Positions 1 through 9,500 of a DNA stretch of 48,421 nucleotides are shown here, piece after piece. A model generated the notes under the pieces. It did no database searches and had not been told where the DNA came from. It saw nothing but the letters and a program-made list of their open reading frames with translations. Made by a program: the position numbers and the translations under genes. The number at the start of each line of letters is the position of its first letter. Position 1 is the stretch's first letter. This DNA comes from Scytonema sp. UIC 10036 (GTDB lineage: Bacteria; Cyanobacteriota; Cyanobacteriia; Cyanobacteriales; Nostocaceae): NCBI RefSeq assembly GCF_009725235.1, contig NZ_WJFC01000089.1:1-48421 (forward strand), read 5' to 3'.

Positions 1-145
1 GTTTTGGTGTCAAGTGTGACAAGGTAGACAAGGTAGACAAGGGGGACAAGGGAGACAAGGGGGATAAGGAAGAATCACCAATGACAAAATGACAAATGAC
101 AAATGACAAATGACAAAATGACAAATGACCAATGACAAATGACCA
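1..145. repeat. Short tandem repeats upstream of bioD
   Basis: Two degenerate short-unit arrays lie back to back. The first is built on GACAAGG-like units (about 19-68), the second on ATGACAA/ATGACCA heptamers (about 79-150). Such short tandemly repeated repetitive sequences are common between genes in filamentous cyanobacteria. The second array runs straight into the bioD start codon, so the ATG at 146 is itself part of a repeat unit. No Shine-Dalgarno sequence is visible. Confidence 0.85.
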
Positions 146-868
146 ATGACACAGCTATTAAACGCACTACTGATTGCAGGAACTGACACAAATGCTGGTA
201 AAACTGTTTTGACAACGGCTTTAGCGGCTTATTGGCAAAAATATTGCTCTCACCGCAGTTTGGGAATTATGAAACTTATGCAGTCGGGAGAGGGCGATCG
301 CGAGTGGTATCAAAAAGTGTTTTCTTTGGAGCAATCTCCTGAGGTGATTACACCTTTGTACTTTAAAGCACCTCTTGCTCCCCCCATTGCTGCAGCTAAA
401 GAACATCGAACAGTGGATTTAGCAACTGTGTGGCAAGCTTTTACAGCTTTGCAACAGCGTCGAGAGTTCCTTTTGGTTGAAGGTGTTGGAGGATTGGGTA
501 CACCTGTTACTGATGAACTGACGGTAGCTGATTTAGCTGGTGATTGGCGAATACCTACAATATTGGTAGTGCCCGTGAGATTGGGTGCGATCGCGCAAGC
601 AGTTGCAAACGTGGCATTGGCAAAACTTTCACACATCAATCTCAAAGGAATTGTTCTCAACTGCGTTCAACCCCAAACGGAAGCAGAAATTGCTGACTTG
701 ACACCTGTAGACTTGATTCAATCGCTGACAAACACACCTGTTTTAGGTTGTTTGCCATATGTAGATAATGTAGATAAGTTGGCGGATCTGGATAAGCTGG
801 CACAGCTAGCATCAGATTTAGATTTAGAGATAATGATGAATTTTCAACTCAAAAAATCTGAACAATGA
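146..868 (+). CDS. bioD: Dethiobiotin synthase
   Basis: This 240-residue protein matches dethiobiotin synthetase, the ATP-dependent cytoplasmic enzyme that closes the ureido ring of dethiobiotin from 7,8-diaminopelargonate and CO2 in biotin synthesis. The family P-loop GTDTNAGKT is at residues 12-20, and the motif [11 protein letters not shown] (about residues 112-122) is the second conserved nucleotide/substrate loop. Length is normal (about 220-240). The ATG at 146 is the first possible start because an in-frame TGA lies two codons upstream. The start sits in ATGACMA heptamer repeats without a visible ribosome site. The stop overlaps the start of the next gene (ATGA), suggesting translational coupling. 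Other biotin genes, if clustered, would lie left of the window. Confidence 0.93.
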   Translation: MTQLLNALLIAGTDTNAGKTVLTTALAAYWQKYCSHRSLGIMKLMQSGEGDREWYQKVFSLEQSPEVITPLYFKAPLAPPIAAAKEHRTVDLATVWQAFTALQQRREFLLVEGVGGLGTPVTDELTVADLAGDWRIPTILVVPVRLGAIAQAVANVALAKLSHINLKGIVLNCVQPQTEAEIADLTPVDLIQSLTNTPVLGCLPYVDNVDKLADLDKLAQLASDLDLEIMMNFQLKKSEQ

Positions 869-2130
869 TTTCTACACTCCCAAACTCCACCTCTGTTGAT
901 TTATCTCGCGTTCGCTTGTCGATTCGTTCCCTGCAACCCCAACTGGTTGAGTGGCGGCGACATTTACACCAAAAGCCAGAACTGGGTTTTCAAGAAAAAC
1001 TGACGAATGAGTTCATCGTCCAAAAGTTGCAGGAATGGGGGATCGAGCATCAAACTGGTATTGCTCAAACTGGCATTGTTGCGATTATTGAGGGACAAGG
1101 GACTGGGGACAAGGGACTGGGGATCGGGGATAAATCTTCCCAATCGCCAATCCCCAAAGTTCTGGCAATTCGAGCGGATATGGATGCCTTACCCATTCAA
1201 GAACTCAATGAAGTGCCATACCGTTCCCAGCATGATGGAATTATGCATGCCTGCGGGCATGATGGGCATACAACCATTGCCTTGGGTACAGCTTATTATC
1301 TCCACAAGCATAGAGAATCTTTTGCTGGTACTGTTAAAATGATATTCCAGCCTGCTGAAGAATCACCAGGAGGTGCAAAACCGATGATAGACGCAGGGGT
1401 TCTGAAAAACCCTAATGTGGATGCGATTATCGGTTTACACTTGTGGAATAACTTGCCTTTGGGAACTGTGGGGGTTCGGGCTGGTGCATTGATGGCAGCA
1501 ACAGAAATCTTTCAATGTACTATTTTGGGTAAGGGCGGACATGGTGCTATGCCCCATCAAACCGTAGATTCAGTTGTCGTTGCTGCCCAAATTGTCAATG
1601 CCTTACAAACTATAGTTGCTCGCAATGTCAATCCTATTGATTCCGCAGTGGTGACAGTGGGTGAGCTTCATGCTGGAACCAAGTGGAACGTGATAGCTGA
1701 TACAGCGAAAATGAGTGGCACTGTTAGGTATTTTAATCCGGCATTTGAGGGTTTCTTTAAACAACGTATTGAGCAAATTATTGCGGGTATTTGTCAAAGT
1801 CATGGGGCAAGTTATGACTTTGAATACTACCCACATTATCCCCCAACTATTAATGATGCTGGGATGGCGGAATTTGTGCGATCGGTTGCGGAACAAGTTA
1901 TAGAAACCCCTGCAGGTATTGTCCCAGAATGCCAAACTATGGGCGGCGAAGATATGTCTTTCTTCTTGAGAGAAGTTCCTGGGTGCTATTTCTTCTTGGG
2001 TTCTGCAAATCCTGAAAAGGGTTTGGCATATCCCCATCACCATCCCCGGTTTGATTTTGATGAAACTGCATTATTGATGGGAGTGGAAATTTTTGTCCGT
2101 TGTGTGGAAAAATTCTTGAGTCTTCCATAA
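865..2130 (+). CDS. M20-family amidohydrolase (hippurate / N-acyl amino acid hydrolase type)
   Basis: The 421-residue product is a zinc/manganese-dependent M20D peptidase-like amidohydrolase, a family that cleaves N-acyl or auxin-type amide conjugates. Metal-binding and catalytic motifs are present: [38 protein letters not shown] and a C-terminal [11 protein letters not shown] dimerisation domain with GGHGAMPH sits in the middle. The start overlaps bioD by 4 bp. Oddly, about 20 residues (about 77-97, rich in G, D, K and S) just before the RADMDALP strand are encoded by GGGACAAGGGACT-type repeats like the intergenic arrays nearby, so a repeat seems to have expanded in frame within the coding region. 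The substrate cannot be told from sequence. Confidence 0.9.
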   Translation: MISTLPNSTSVDLSRVRLSIRSLQPQLVEWRRHLHQKPELGFQEKLTNEFIVQKLQEWGIEHQTGIAQTGIVAIIEGQGTGDKGLGIGDKSSQSPIPKVLAIRADMDALPIQELNEVPYRSQHDGIMHACGHDGHTTIALGTAYYLHKHRESFAGTVKMIFQPAEESPGGAKPMIDAGVLKNPNVDAIIGLHLWNNLPLGTVGVRAGALMAATEIFQCTILGKGGHGAMPHQTVDSVVVAAQIVNALQTIVARNVNPIDSAVVTVGELHAGTKWNVIADTAKMSGTVRYFNPAFEGFFKQRIEQIIAGICQSHGASYDFEYYPHYPPTINDAGMAEFVRSVAEQVIETPAGIVPECQTMGGEDMSFFLREVPGCYFFLGSANPEKGLAYPHHHPRFDFDETALLMGVEIFVRCVEKFLSLP

Positions 2131-2141
2131 GCAATGGCGAA

Positions 2142-2447
2142 GAATAGTTCATCGCATTAATCGTGAGGATCTGCAAGATCCCCGACAAGTTCTGCGGATG
2201 CTGTTAGCGAATGGTGGGTTTGACCCCCACCTCGCTCCGGTGGCTCCGCCTGAGAATGCTGTCTTTGGAGGCGGAGCCTCCACTATGCCACATTTTTGAC
2301 TCATTATCGCTCTTTCATCACTATTTTACGCCGGAAGAATTATCAGAAATTAAGCGAGCCAAAATCACCGAGTATGAAATTTATCGATCTGAAACTTCAG
2401 CGCTTGTGGTGCAAGAGGACGGGGGAATTCCTGAACAAATAGCTTGA
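2142..2447 (+). pseudogene. Possible decayed coding region interrupted by a palindrome
   Basis: Downstream of the amidohydrolase stop, one frame reads as a protein-like stretch (about 2143-2220, with EDLQDPRQVLRMLLANGG). Another frame after the palindrome at 2240-2283 reads protein-like again (with YFTPEELSEIKRAKITEYEIY). The two parts are in different frames and separated by the palindromic repeat, as if a gene had been split by a small repeat insertion. I do not recognise the family. This is a weak call resting on amino-acid composition only. Confidence 0.25.
2240..2283. repeat. Imperfect palindrome, GC-rich
   Basis: GTGGCTCCGCC (2240-2250) pairs with GGCGGAGCCTCCAC (2270-2283) apart from a two-base bulge. 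It is of the GGCGGAGCC palindrome kind seen dispersed in cyanobacterial genomes. There is no T-tract, so it is not a typical terminator. Confidence 0.7.
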
Positions 2448-2888
2448 ACTGATGTTTAATTGCTTTAACCGCAAACCACAAGCTTTTGTTAGTCCATCAA
2501 AAATGATTTTATTGATTTGGGAGTTATCTGTTTCCACAAGCTTAAATAAAAGGTACTTCAATCGCTCTAAAGTCTTTCCGTTTTCTTCATCTTTTTTGCC
2601 GTTTAGGAACCATGTACCACTCTCAGGGAAATCTTGCAAAAGGTAGAAGCAATTAGTAAACAAGTTTCTTGTTTGATCTTCTAATGCAAGAGATAGAGGA
2701 TTGTCCACATATTCTTTGCCGCTATCTTTGTTGTCTTGTTCAATATCTTCTGAAATTTTTTGAATGCCGTTTCTAAAAAACTTTAGGCAACCAAAAAAAT
2801 CTTTAAATCTGCCATTCTTGATAAGAATGTAAGCTTCTAAAGCTAGTACATTTGCTTCTACCTGTTTTGCATCAACAAGGAATTTCAT
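2397..2888 (-). CDS. Hypothetical protein, 163 aa
   Basis: Unrecognised. The product is a soluble, mostly helical-looking protein with many K, E, L and F residues and no signal peptide or membrane segment. The ATG at 2888 is preceded by AGAGG about nine bases upstream, which supports a genuine start. The downstream end overlaps the possible decayed coding region on the other strand. The neighbourhood is full of debris, so it could be an accessory or partial gene. No function is proposed. Confidence 0.5.
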   Translation of the reverse strand: MKFLVDAKQVEANVLALEAYILIKNGRFKDFFGCLKFFRNGIQKISEDIEQDNKDSGKEYVDNPLSLALEDQTRNLFTNCFYLLQDFPESGTWFLNGKKDEENGKTLERLKYLLFKLVETDNSQINKIIFDGLTKACGLRLKQLNISSSYLFRNSPVLLHHKR

Positions 2889-3190
2889 AAAATGGTACCT
2901 CTGATGTCGTCACGATGAAAATATAGCACCCGGTCATCATTCTCTGAATGAGTTTCAGAAGACTTATTATCAAAACATTTTTGTAGTTTTTTCTAAATTT
3001 GTCATCAAGGGTATGCAAGATTAAGGAATTGTGTATTAAGCGTCACTAGCAAACTTAAGATTTTTAGATCGAAGCATTAAACTTGGAGAATCTGACAAAG
3101 AAAAATTCCCTGCAATGATATTTATAAGTTATAAAGCAGGGTTGGTCTAATAAATCATATGTTATTGTCCCATTTTTTTAGTTTCACTTA

Positions 3191-3216
3191 GTGACAGTAA
3201 ATGTCATACGACAATT
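3191..3216. other. Motif resembling a TnsB-type transposon end site
   Basis: The stretch GTGACAGTAAATGTCATACG followed by ACAATT resembles, from memory, the repeated TnsB-binding units at the ends of cyanobacterial Tn7-like/CAST transposons (GTGACA-N-TTAATGTCAT, AATTGTCGT). Only one such unit is seen, with no transposase gene nearby. At best it is an orphan end or remnant. Confidence 0.2.
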
Positions 3217-3465
3217 AGATAGATATTTTATTAAGTTTTTGTGTAAGCACCAATACAGCGCTAGCGTAAATCAAATAAAAAACCAGCAACAAGACTTACA
3301 TAGGGAAGAGAGTAGTTGCAGGATAAACCTTTTTTCAGAGAATCGGCGATCTGATGCGAAAGTTTGTAATCATAATCACAAGCTAATTTAATTTTCCAGC
3401 CTTTCTTTAGACAGACGTTACAAATAATAGCAACTATAGCAGTCTTAAATGATTTACAAACACCT

Positions 3466-3512
3466 CTTCCTTGTCTTCCTTGTCCTCCTTGTCTTCCTTG
3501 TCTCCCTTGTTT
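3466..3512. repeat. Short tandem repeat, CTTCCTTGT units
   Basis: About five copies of an 8-9 base unit (CTTCCTTGT and variants). It is the reverse complement of the GACAAGG-type array at the start of the window. Confidence 0.85.
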
Positions 3513-3779
3513 GGATCTCAAATAGGATTGCTATATTACTGTTATGTGGGAGCAGTTTGGATGGCCGATTGAGGAGTGTTTGACACAAAAGCGGTAGGGA
3601 CAGCTATTATTAATTAGGGCAATATGATATTAAACAATTTCTCTCCGCAACGAGACTATTGGCATTATGCCGATGGAACGGTGATGCAGCGAGAGCCAAT
3701 TGGGAGACGATCTCACTCGCATGGTAGACCGTGAAACTGTTGGAACGCAATTGAGCAATCGGCAAGAAAGTTACAGTTG

Positions 3780-4168
3780 ATTTAAACGAATCGAGGAAAT
3801 AGACGACGTGCATTGTGATGCTCGATCGCCGCGAGCGCTTCAGCACTCAGATCGCAATTTGTCACTAAATCATTCACTTCGTTGGCAATTAAGTTTTCAG
3901 GTAGATAAGGATAATCTGTTCCAAACAGGATTTGGGATGGCTCAACCAGTGTTGTCAGCGATACCCACTTAAGAGGGCATCGCAACGCATAGGGAGCAGT
4001 TGAAATCGCCGTGTCGTAATACAATCGCTTCAGGTAAGTAATGGCTCCCTGCGGTGCTTTCTCTTGTAAATGGGGCATCAATTCTGCTGCGACTGCCAAT
4101 CGTCCTGCAATGTAAGGAACAGTTCCCCCTGAGAATATTGCATGAATTTTTGTAGAGGCGTCTGCGAT
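3780..4168 (-). pseudogene. Amidohydrolase-2 family fragment (C-terminal part)
   Basis: Read on the minus strand, this encodes the last about 125 residues of a metal-dependent amidohydrolase / decarboxylase (amidohydrolase-2, TIM-barrel) protein. The segment GGTVPYIAGR is followed by the family's late motif QILFGTDYPYLPE and a C-terminal helix ending NARRLFPRF. Full members have about 280-330 residues. Upstream, the frame meets a stop at about 4170 and nothing resembling the N-terminal half (with its HxH metal site) is present, so the gene is truncated and presumably inactive. The internal ATG at 4099 would give only 105 residues. Confidence 0.75.
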
Positions 4169-4401
4169 GATTCCTCAAAGCCTCATATAGTTTTCATTTT
4201 TCAGAATCGGCGATCGCTGGTATCATCTGTATCCACGTTTACAATTAAATGTAATACAAATTCATCCATTAGGGACATCTGTTTATAAGAAATCACGTCC
4301 CGTTGGCTAGAGGAGTGAGAGCTTTTACTTTTTTAAGATGAGTTGAGAAACATTGGCTTGAAATATTAAGAGTGCGGTCAAACAATAAAGGAATAAAGAC
4401 T

Positions 4402-5667
4402 ATGTACGACAATAGCGCAGGCGCTGAGGAGTCAGTTCGCGATTGGACAAACTTTTACTTCACTCACCCCTATTTGCAGAAAACAAAGGAGATTCAACTG
4501 ACAGATCTTAAGCGCTTGTTGCAGAAGTTACTGAGTTGTATACTCATTCTGTTATTGAGCATTGGTATCGTATTGTTCAGTGGTTGGTTAAGCCCTGCTT
4601 ATGCCTATGAGGGTTTGGCTAGTGTTGGCAGCACTCTTGTTGCCCAGGTTGACCCAGAATCTAATTTTGTGACAGAAGCTGTAGAAAAAGTAGAGTCTGC
4701 TGTCGTTCAGGTGAATGTCTCCCGAACTTTGGGAGGGGATGTGCCTGATGTCCTCAAACCGTTTCTAGGTGGTGCGAGGGCAGTTCCGCCTTCTGCACAA
4801 ATTTTGCGGGGAATTGGCTCCGGTTTTGTGATTGACCCTACAGGTCTGATTTTGACGAATGCACATGTTGTGGATGAAGCAGATACGGTAACCGTTTCCT
4901 TTCAAGATGGTCGCATCTTGGCAGGTAAAGTTTTAGGAAAAGACCCAGTGACTGATGTGGCTGTCATTCAGGTACAAGCAGAGAATAATTTACCGACTGT
5001 TGTCATAGGTGATTCGGATCGAGTCCGACAGGGACAATGGACAATTGCTATTGGCAACCCCCTCGGTTTACAAGAAACCGTTACGGTTGGTGTGATTAGT
5101 GGAACTGAGCGCTCTAGCGTAGATATTGGTATACCAGATAAGCGTGTTGGCTTTATTCAAACTGATGCCGCAATCAATCCAGGCAATTCAGGTGGACCAC
5201 TGTTAAATGCTTTAGGTGAAGTCATTGGCATCAATACCGCTATCCTGAGGGGAGCACAGGGGCTTGGCTTTGCTATTCCTATCAATACAGCAACAGCAAT
5301 CGCCCAGCAGCTAATTACTACGGGGAAAGTTGAACATCCTTATATTGGCATCCAAATGGTCACTCTCAACCCGCAAGTCAAGCAGCAAATTAACAACGCT
5401 CCCAACAGCAAGATTCAGGTTGAAGACGACCGAGGAATTTTGGTTGTCGAAGTTGGAAGAGGCTCCCCTGCAGCAAAAGCAGGACTGAGACCGGGTGATG
5501 TGATTTCAGCAATCAATAACCAACCAGTGACAAAAGCAAACATCGTTCAGCGGCTCTTAGATAAAGTTGGTGTCGGTGGTAATTTGCAAATGGACATTCG
5601 GCGAAATGGGCAAATCGTGGCATTAACAGTCGAGCCCGAACAACTTCCCAACATTCAAACTCGGTGA
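4402..5667 (+). CDS. HtrA/DegP-type serine protease
   Basis: This 421-residue trypsin-like protease with one PDZ domain belongs to the HtrA/Deg family (HhoA/HhoB/HtrA in cyanobacteria), which degrades damaged proteins in the periplasm or at membranes. An N-terminal membrane segment/signal (about 45-70, ending SPAYA) precedes the protease domain. The catalytic triad is visible: His155 in TNAHVV, Asp185 in DPVTDVAVI and Ser263 in GNSGG. The PDZ domain follows (about 320-410, GRGSPAAKAGLRPGDVI). I chose the ATG at 4402, with AAAGGA nine bases upstream, over an in-frame GTG at 4372. The last 26 bases recur at 9753-9778 as a remnant of a second copy. Which paralogue this is cannot be decided here. 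Confidence 0.92.
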   Translation: MYDNSAGAEESVRDWTNFYFTHPYLQKTKEIQLTDLKRLLQKLLSCILILLLSIGIVLFSGWLSPAYAYEGLASVGSTLVAQVDPESNFVTEAVEKVESAVVQVNVSRTLGGDVPDVLKPFLGGARAVPPSAQILRGIGSGFVIDPTGLILTNAHVVDEADTVTVSFQDGRILAGKVLGKDPVTDVAVIQVQAENNLPTVVIGDSDRVRQGQWTIAIGNPLGLQETVTVGVISGTERSSVDIGIPDKRVGFIQTDAAINPGNSGGPLLNALGEVIGINTAILRGAQGLGFAIPINTATAIAQQLITTGKVEHPYIGIQMVTLNPQVKQQINNAPNSKIQVEDDRGILVVEVGRGSPAAKAGLRPGDVISAINNQPVTKANIVQRLLDKVGVGGNLQMDIRRNGQIVALTVEPEQLPNIQTR

Positions 5668-5971
5668 AGATCTCAATTTTGCGTAATACGGGGAAGAACT
5701 GGCAAACCTGTCACTCATTGCAAACTCAACGCCTGTTTAATTAGCGACCAGGTATTCTTCATTTCTAAACCTCTAAAATCATTTTGCAAAAAGAGCTATA
5801 CTTTCGCGGCTATTATACTGTAAACGGCTAACAACTGTTCTTTCTCGAAATGGTTTGGTGCATTTGTAGGGGAGCTCTTGCCTTGCGCCCCTAAGAGTTT
5901 TTGACAACTTTTGGAAAGTTAGATTCTAAACTGTTTTTGGTATAAGAGGATAGATCGGTAATAACTGAGCA
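5668..5971. other. Intergenic region after htrA
   Basis: No gene is seen. A damaged GTAGGGGCGC-type palindrome (about 5867-5893, TAGGGG with GCGCCCCTA) is the only structure noticed. Confidence 0.5.
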
Positions 5972-6256
5972 CTATTTACGTTCAAGCGTCTCGCCAACGT
6001 CTTTAAGAATCGTGTGCTTAATTGCTTGATTCAAATCCTCAGCAGGGGATGCAGTATCAGGCACAGTCTTCCTGAACTGAGGCTCGGCTTTGTTTGCAGC
6101 TTTGTCTGCAAAACGCTCGCTAATGAAAGAGTATGTTTTTAGTATAAGCACATACAAAATTATTAAAAAAAGTAAAAGGGAACAGGGAACGGGGAACGGG
6201 GAACACCGGATGAGTATGGTGGGGGCTTTAAACCCCCACCAACGCGCACCACTCAT
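5972..6256 (-). CDS. Possible small membrane-anchored protein
   Basis: The open frame reads 94 residues, but its first part is encoded by palindromic and tandem repeats (6177-6250), so the real start, if any, is further in. A GTG at about 6150 would give about 59 residues. The remaining part has a short hydrophobic stretch followed by a charged, helical tail ending GETLERK. There is no clear ribosome site and no recognised family. It may equally be non-coding. Confidence 0.25.
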   Translation of the reverse strand: MSGARWWGFKAPTILIRCSPFPVPCSLLLFLIILYVLILKTYSFISERFADKAANKAEPQFRKTVPDTASPAEDLNQAIKHTILKDVGETLERK

Positions 6257-6365
6257 TGAAATGTATTATTTCAATATAGTGGGGGGACTTAGACCCCCGG
6301 ATTTTACTTAGAAGGGAACCAGGGAACAGTTCGTTCCTCACTGTTAAGAGTTCCCTGTTCCCCGT
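6177..6365. repeat. Cluster of tandem and palindromic repeats
   Basis: Three kinds of repeat are packed together. There are tandem GGGAACG units (6180-6205). There are two palindromes of the form GGGGGCTTTAAACCCCC (about 6218-6240) and GGGGGGACTTAGACCCCC (about 6281-6299). There is also an inverted set of AGGGAACAG / CTGTTCCC units (about 6313-6363). All are typical mobile-like intergenic repeats of cyanobacteria. Confidence 0.75.
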
Positions 6366-6524
6366 TGCCTTCTTGTTAAGAATTTTCCTAATATCTGACT
6401 TATGGTAGAAGTATTTTATACCTAAGGTAGTAATCGGTTCAATATCTATTAGTTAGGGTGAAATCAGTCAGCCATTTACAAAATAAATGTAAATGTGAAA
6501 TTGACCTAGAATGAGGGCAATACT

Positions 6525-9500
6525 ATGTTTTCCATTGCAGACTTGGGTTGCAACTGGTGTTCCTTTCTATTTGGATTAGCACCTATGAATGTGGCTCAAG
6601 CAGTTGTCATTCCAGAAGAAGCATCTCTGGCTTTTTCGGGACCAAAGTTTTTGGTGGCATTCCTAGCAGGCGTGTTTATGGCATTTGCCTTCCAATTACT
6701 ATTAACAAACTTTTCTGTAGCTGTAGGAATTTCATCTTTAGGAACTGATTTAGATTTTGGTGATGAATCAGAAAATTTGGGGAGTACTATTCGTAAAGTA
6801 GAAACCAAAGTTGGTCTCTGGGCGGTAGTAACTGCAACTATTGCATTGTTTAGTGCTTGTTTTCTAGCAGTGAAACTTAGCTTCATCGAAAGTGGGCTTC
6901 TTGGGGCAATTATTGGTGTAGTTATCTGGTCTACTTACTTCTCGATATTAATGTGGCTGGGTTCAAATGCAGTCGGTTCCTTGCTTGGTTCTGTTGTCGG
7001 CATTGCTACTTCTGGTTTCCAAGGATTGATGAGTGCAACAGGTACCGCTATTGGTCCTAACGCTGCAAAAAGACAGATGGTTTCTACTGCTGAAGACATT
7101 ACAGCCGCAGTCCGTCGGGAATTAACATCAGGTTTTGACCCTGACAGTATCCGAAATACACTCCAAAGTTCTTTAAATTCTTTACAATTACCCAAGCTCG
7201 ATCTCCAAGAAATTCGTTCTCAATTTGACAATCTTCTACGCGAAACTGATTTGCGATCTATCGCTGATAGCGACTTGCTGCAAAATATTAATCGTCAGAC
7301 TTTTGTCGATTTAGTCAGCAGTCGTACAGATTTTTCTCAAGCAGATATCAATCAAATTGCCGACCAACTTGAAGCAGCTTGGAATCAAGTTGTGAATCGC
7401 AAAAATCCAACAGAGCAAGTCATTAATTTGCTTCAAAAAGCCACTCCCGAAGAACTTAAATCAGAAAATTTAGGTGAACGGCTTCAGGAATTGGTTGCAG
7501 TCGGAGGAGGTAATGGCACGCAAAGTAACGGTGTGATAAAGCAAGTCCTTCAATATGGTTTAACTGCTGCTATGCCAGCAGTCCTAAACAGGGTAGACCT
7601 CTCTGAAATTGATGTGGACAAAATCAGCCATCAACTGCAAGGGTTGAAAGATAAAGTTCAGGATGTAGATGTTGAGAAAATTACTTCACAATTGAAACAT
7701 CTTCGAGATAAGGCTACTGAACAAATAGCTGAAAGATTGCCAGGATTACCCCATAACACAATTCAGTCAGATGTAGAACACTATATACTGAATTCTTTTC
7801 CTTGGCATTTCAACCGCATTACTATTAAAGATGAATTCAAAGAAGTCATCTACGATCCAAATGCAGATCCCAGAACAGTCAGACGTGAGTTAGAACAACT
7901 TAACCAAGAGTCTTTTGCTAACTTACTGACAAGGCGGAATGATATCAGTGAAGCGAGAGTCAAGGAAATTGCCGAACAACTCGAAAGTATTCGCCAGGAA
8001 GTTTTAGAAATTGTGCAGCAGGCGGAAACACGTGAAAAATCGCAAGACTTCCGCACGCGCATTGAAACTTATTTGCGTTCTACTGGTAAAGAAGAACTGA
8101 ATCCTGAAGGTCTTGAACGGGAGTTGACAAAGTTATTAGAAGATCCAGAAGCGGGTTTTGATGAATTAAGTCAGCGCTTTTCTCAATTTGACCGCGATAC
8201 CTTGGTGCAGTTGCTTCAGCAACGCCAAGATATCAGTGAAGAGGAGGCTAATAATATTGTTAGTCAACTCGAACATATCCGCGATAATATCTTGAATCGT
8301 GCCGGAGAATTGCAAGAACAAGCAAGAGCCAAAGCTGATGAACTGCGGCAAAGAGTCGAAGACTATCTACGGAATACTCGTAAGGACGAACTAAATCCTG
8401 AAGGTATTAAGCGCGATTTGAGAATGCTGTTAGATGACCCTCAAGCAGGAATCTATGCTTTACGAGCAAGGCTCTCTCAGTTCGATCGCGATACGTTAGT
8501 CAAATTATTGAGTCAGCGTCAAGATTTGAGTGAGGAGCAAATTAACCAAGTTCTTGACTCTATCACAGCAGTACGAGATAACATCCTGCAAACACCGCAA
8601 GAACTAGCTGATAGAGCAAAAGAACAATACGAGCAAACTTCCAAAGCTATTGCAGAGTATCTTCGCAGTACTCATCTTGAGGAACTCAACCCAGAAAGTA
8701 TCCAGCAAGATTTAGAAAAATTACTGGAAAATCCGAAAGAGGGTACTTTGGCACTGAGAGATCGCCTCTCACAGGTAGATCGAGAAACTTTGGTGAAACT
8801 GCTGACTCAACGAGGAGACTTAAGCGAAGAAGAAGTCAATCGCATTATCGACCAGGTACAACAAGCGATTGGTAGTATTGTGAGAGCACCGCGACGCTTG
8901 GTAAGCCGTGCTATTACACAAGCTCGGGACTTTGAAGCCAATCTGGAAAACTACCTGCGGAACACTCACAAAGAAGAACTTAACCCAGAAGGTATCAAAC
9001 GGGATTTGCAACTCTTGCTGCAAGATCCACGCGCCGGAATTGGCACTTTAGGCGATCGCCTCACCAAATTCGACCGTTCTACAATTGTGTCGTTGCTGTC
9101 TCAGCGTGAGGATATTTCAGAAGAAGAAGCCAATCAGATTGTAGATCAAATCGAATCTGTACGTCACTCAATTGCCGAACAATATCAGAGGCTTCAGCAA
9201 AGGGTACAAGCAGCGATCGACAGGAATTTTGCAAGAATTCGCACCTATCTTAACTCTCTCAATCGACCCGAACTCAACTATGAAGGTATCCAACAAGACT
9301 TTGCTAAATTGTTTGACGAACCGCAAGCAGGATTTGAAGCGTTGCGCGATCGCCTCAGTCAGTTCGATCGTGATACTCTAGTCGCCATCCTCAGTTCTCG
9401 TGAAGATATTTCCCAGGAGGATGCCGATCGGATTATCAACCGCATTGAAGCGGCAAGAGATAACGTGTTGCACCAAGCCGAACGCATCCAGCAGGAAGTT

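Larger units (their letters stand above)
2889..3779. other. Gene-poor region with repeat debris
   Basis: I see no convincing gene in these 890 bases. The small open frames here have no ribosome site or protein-like composition. The region is AT-rich and holds a possible transposon-end motif at 3191-3216 and a tandem repeat at 3466-3512. Confidence 0.6.

Noticed and set aside
1..145. Possible CRISPR array
   Set aside because: The units are 7-9 bases with no unique spacers; this is a plain short tandem repeat.
3261..3521. Minus-strand open frame of 86 codons
   Set aside because: Its N-terminal part is encoded by a tandem repeat (repeated R, Q and G residues) and the rest has no ribosome site or known motif.
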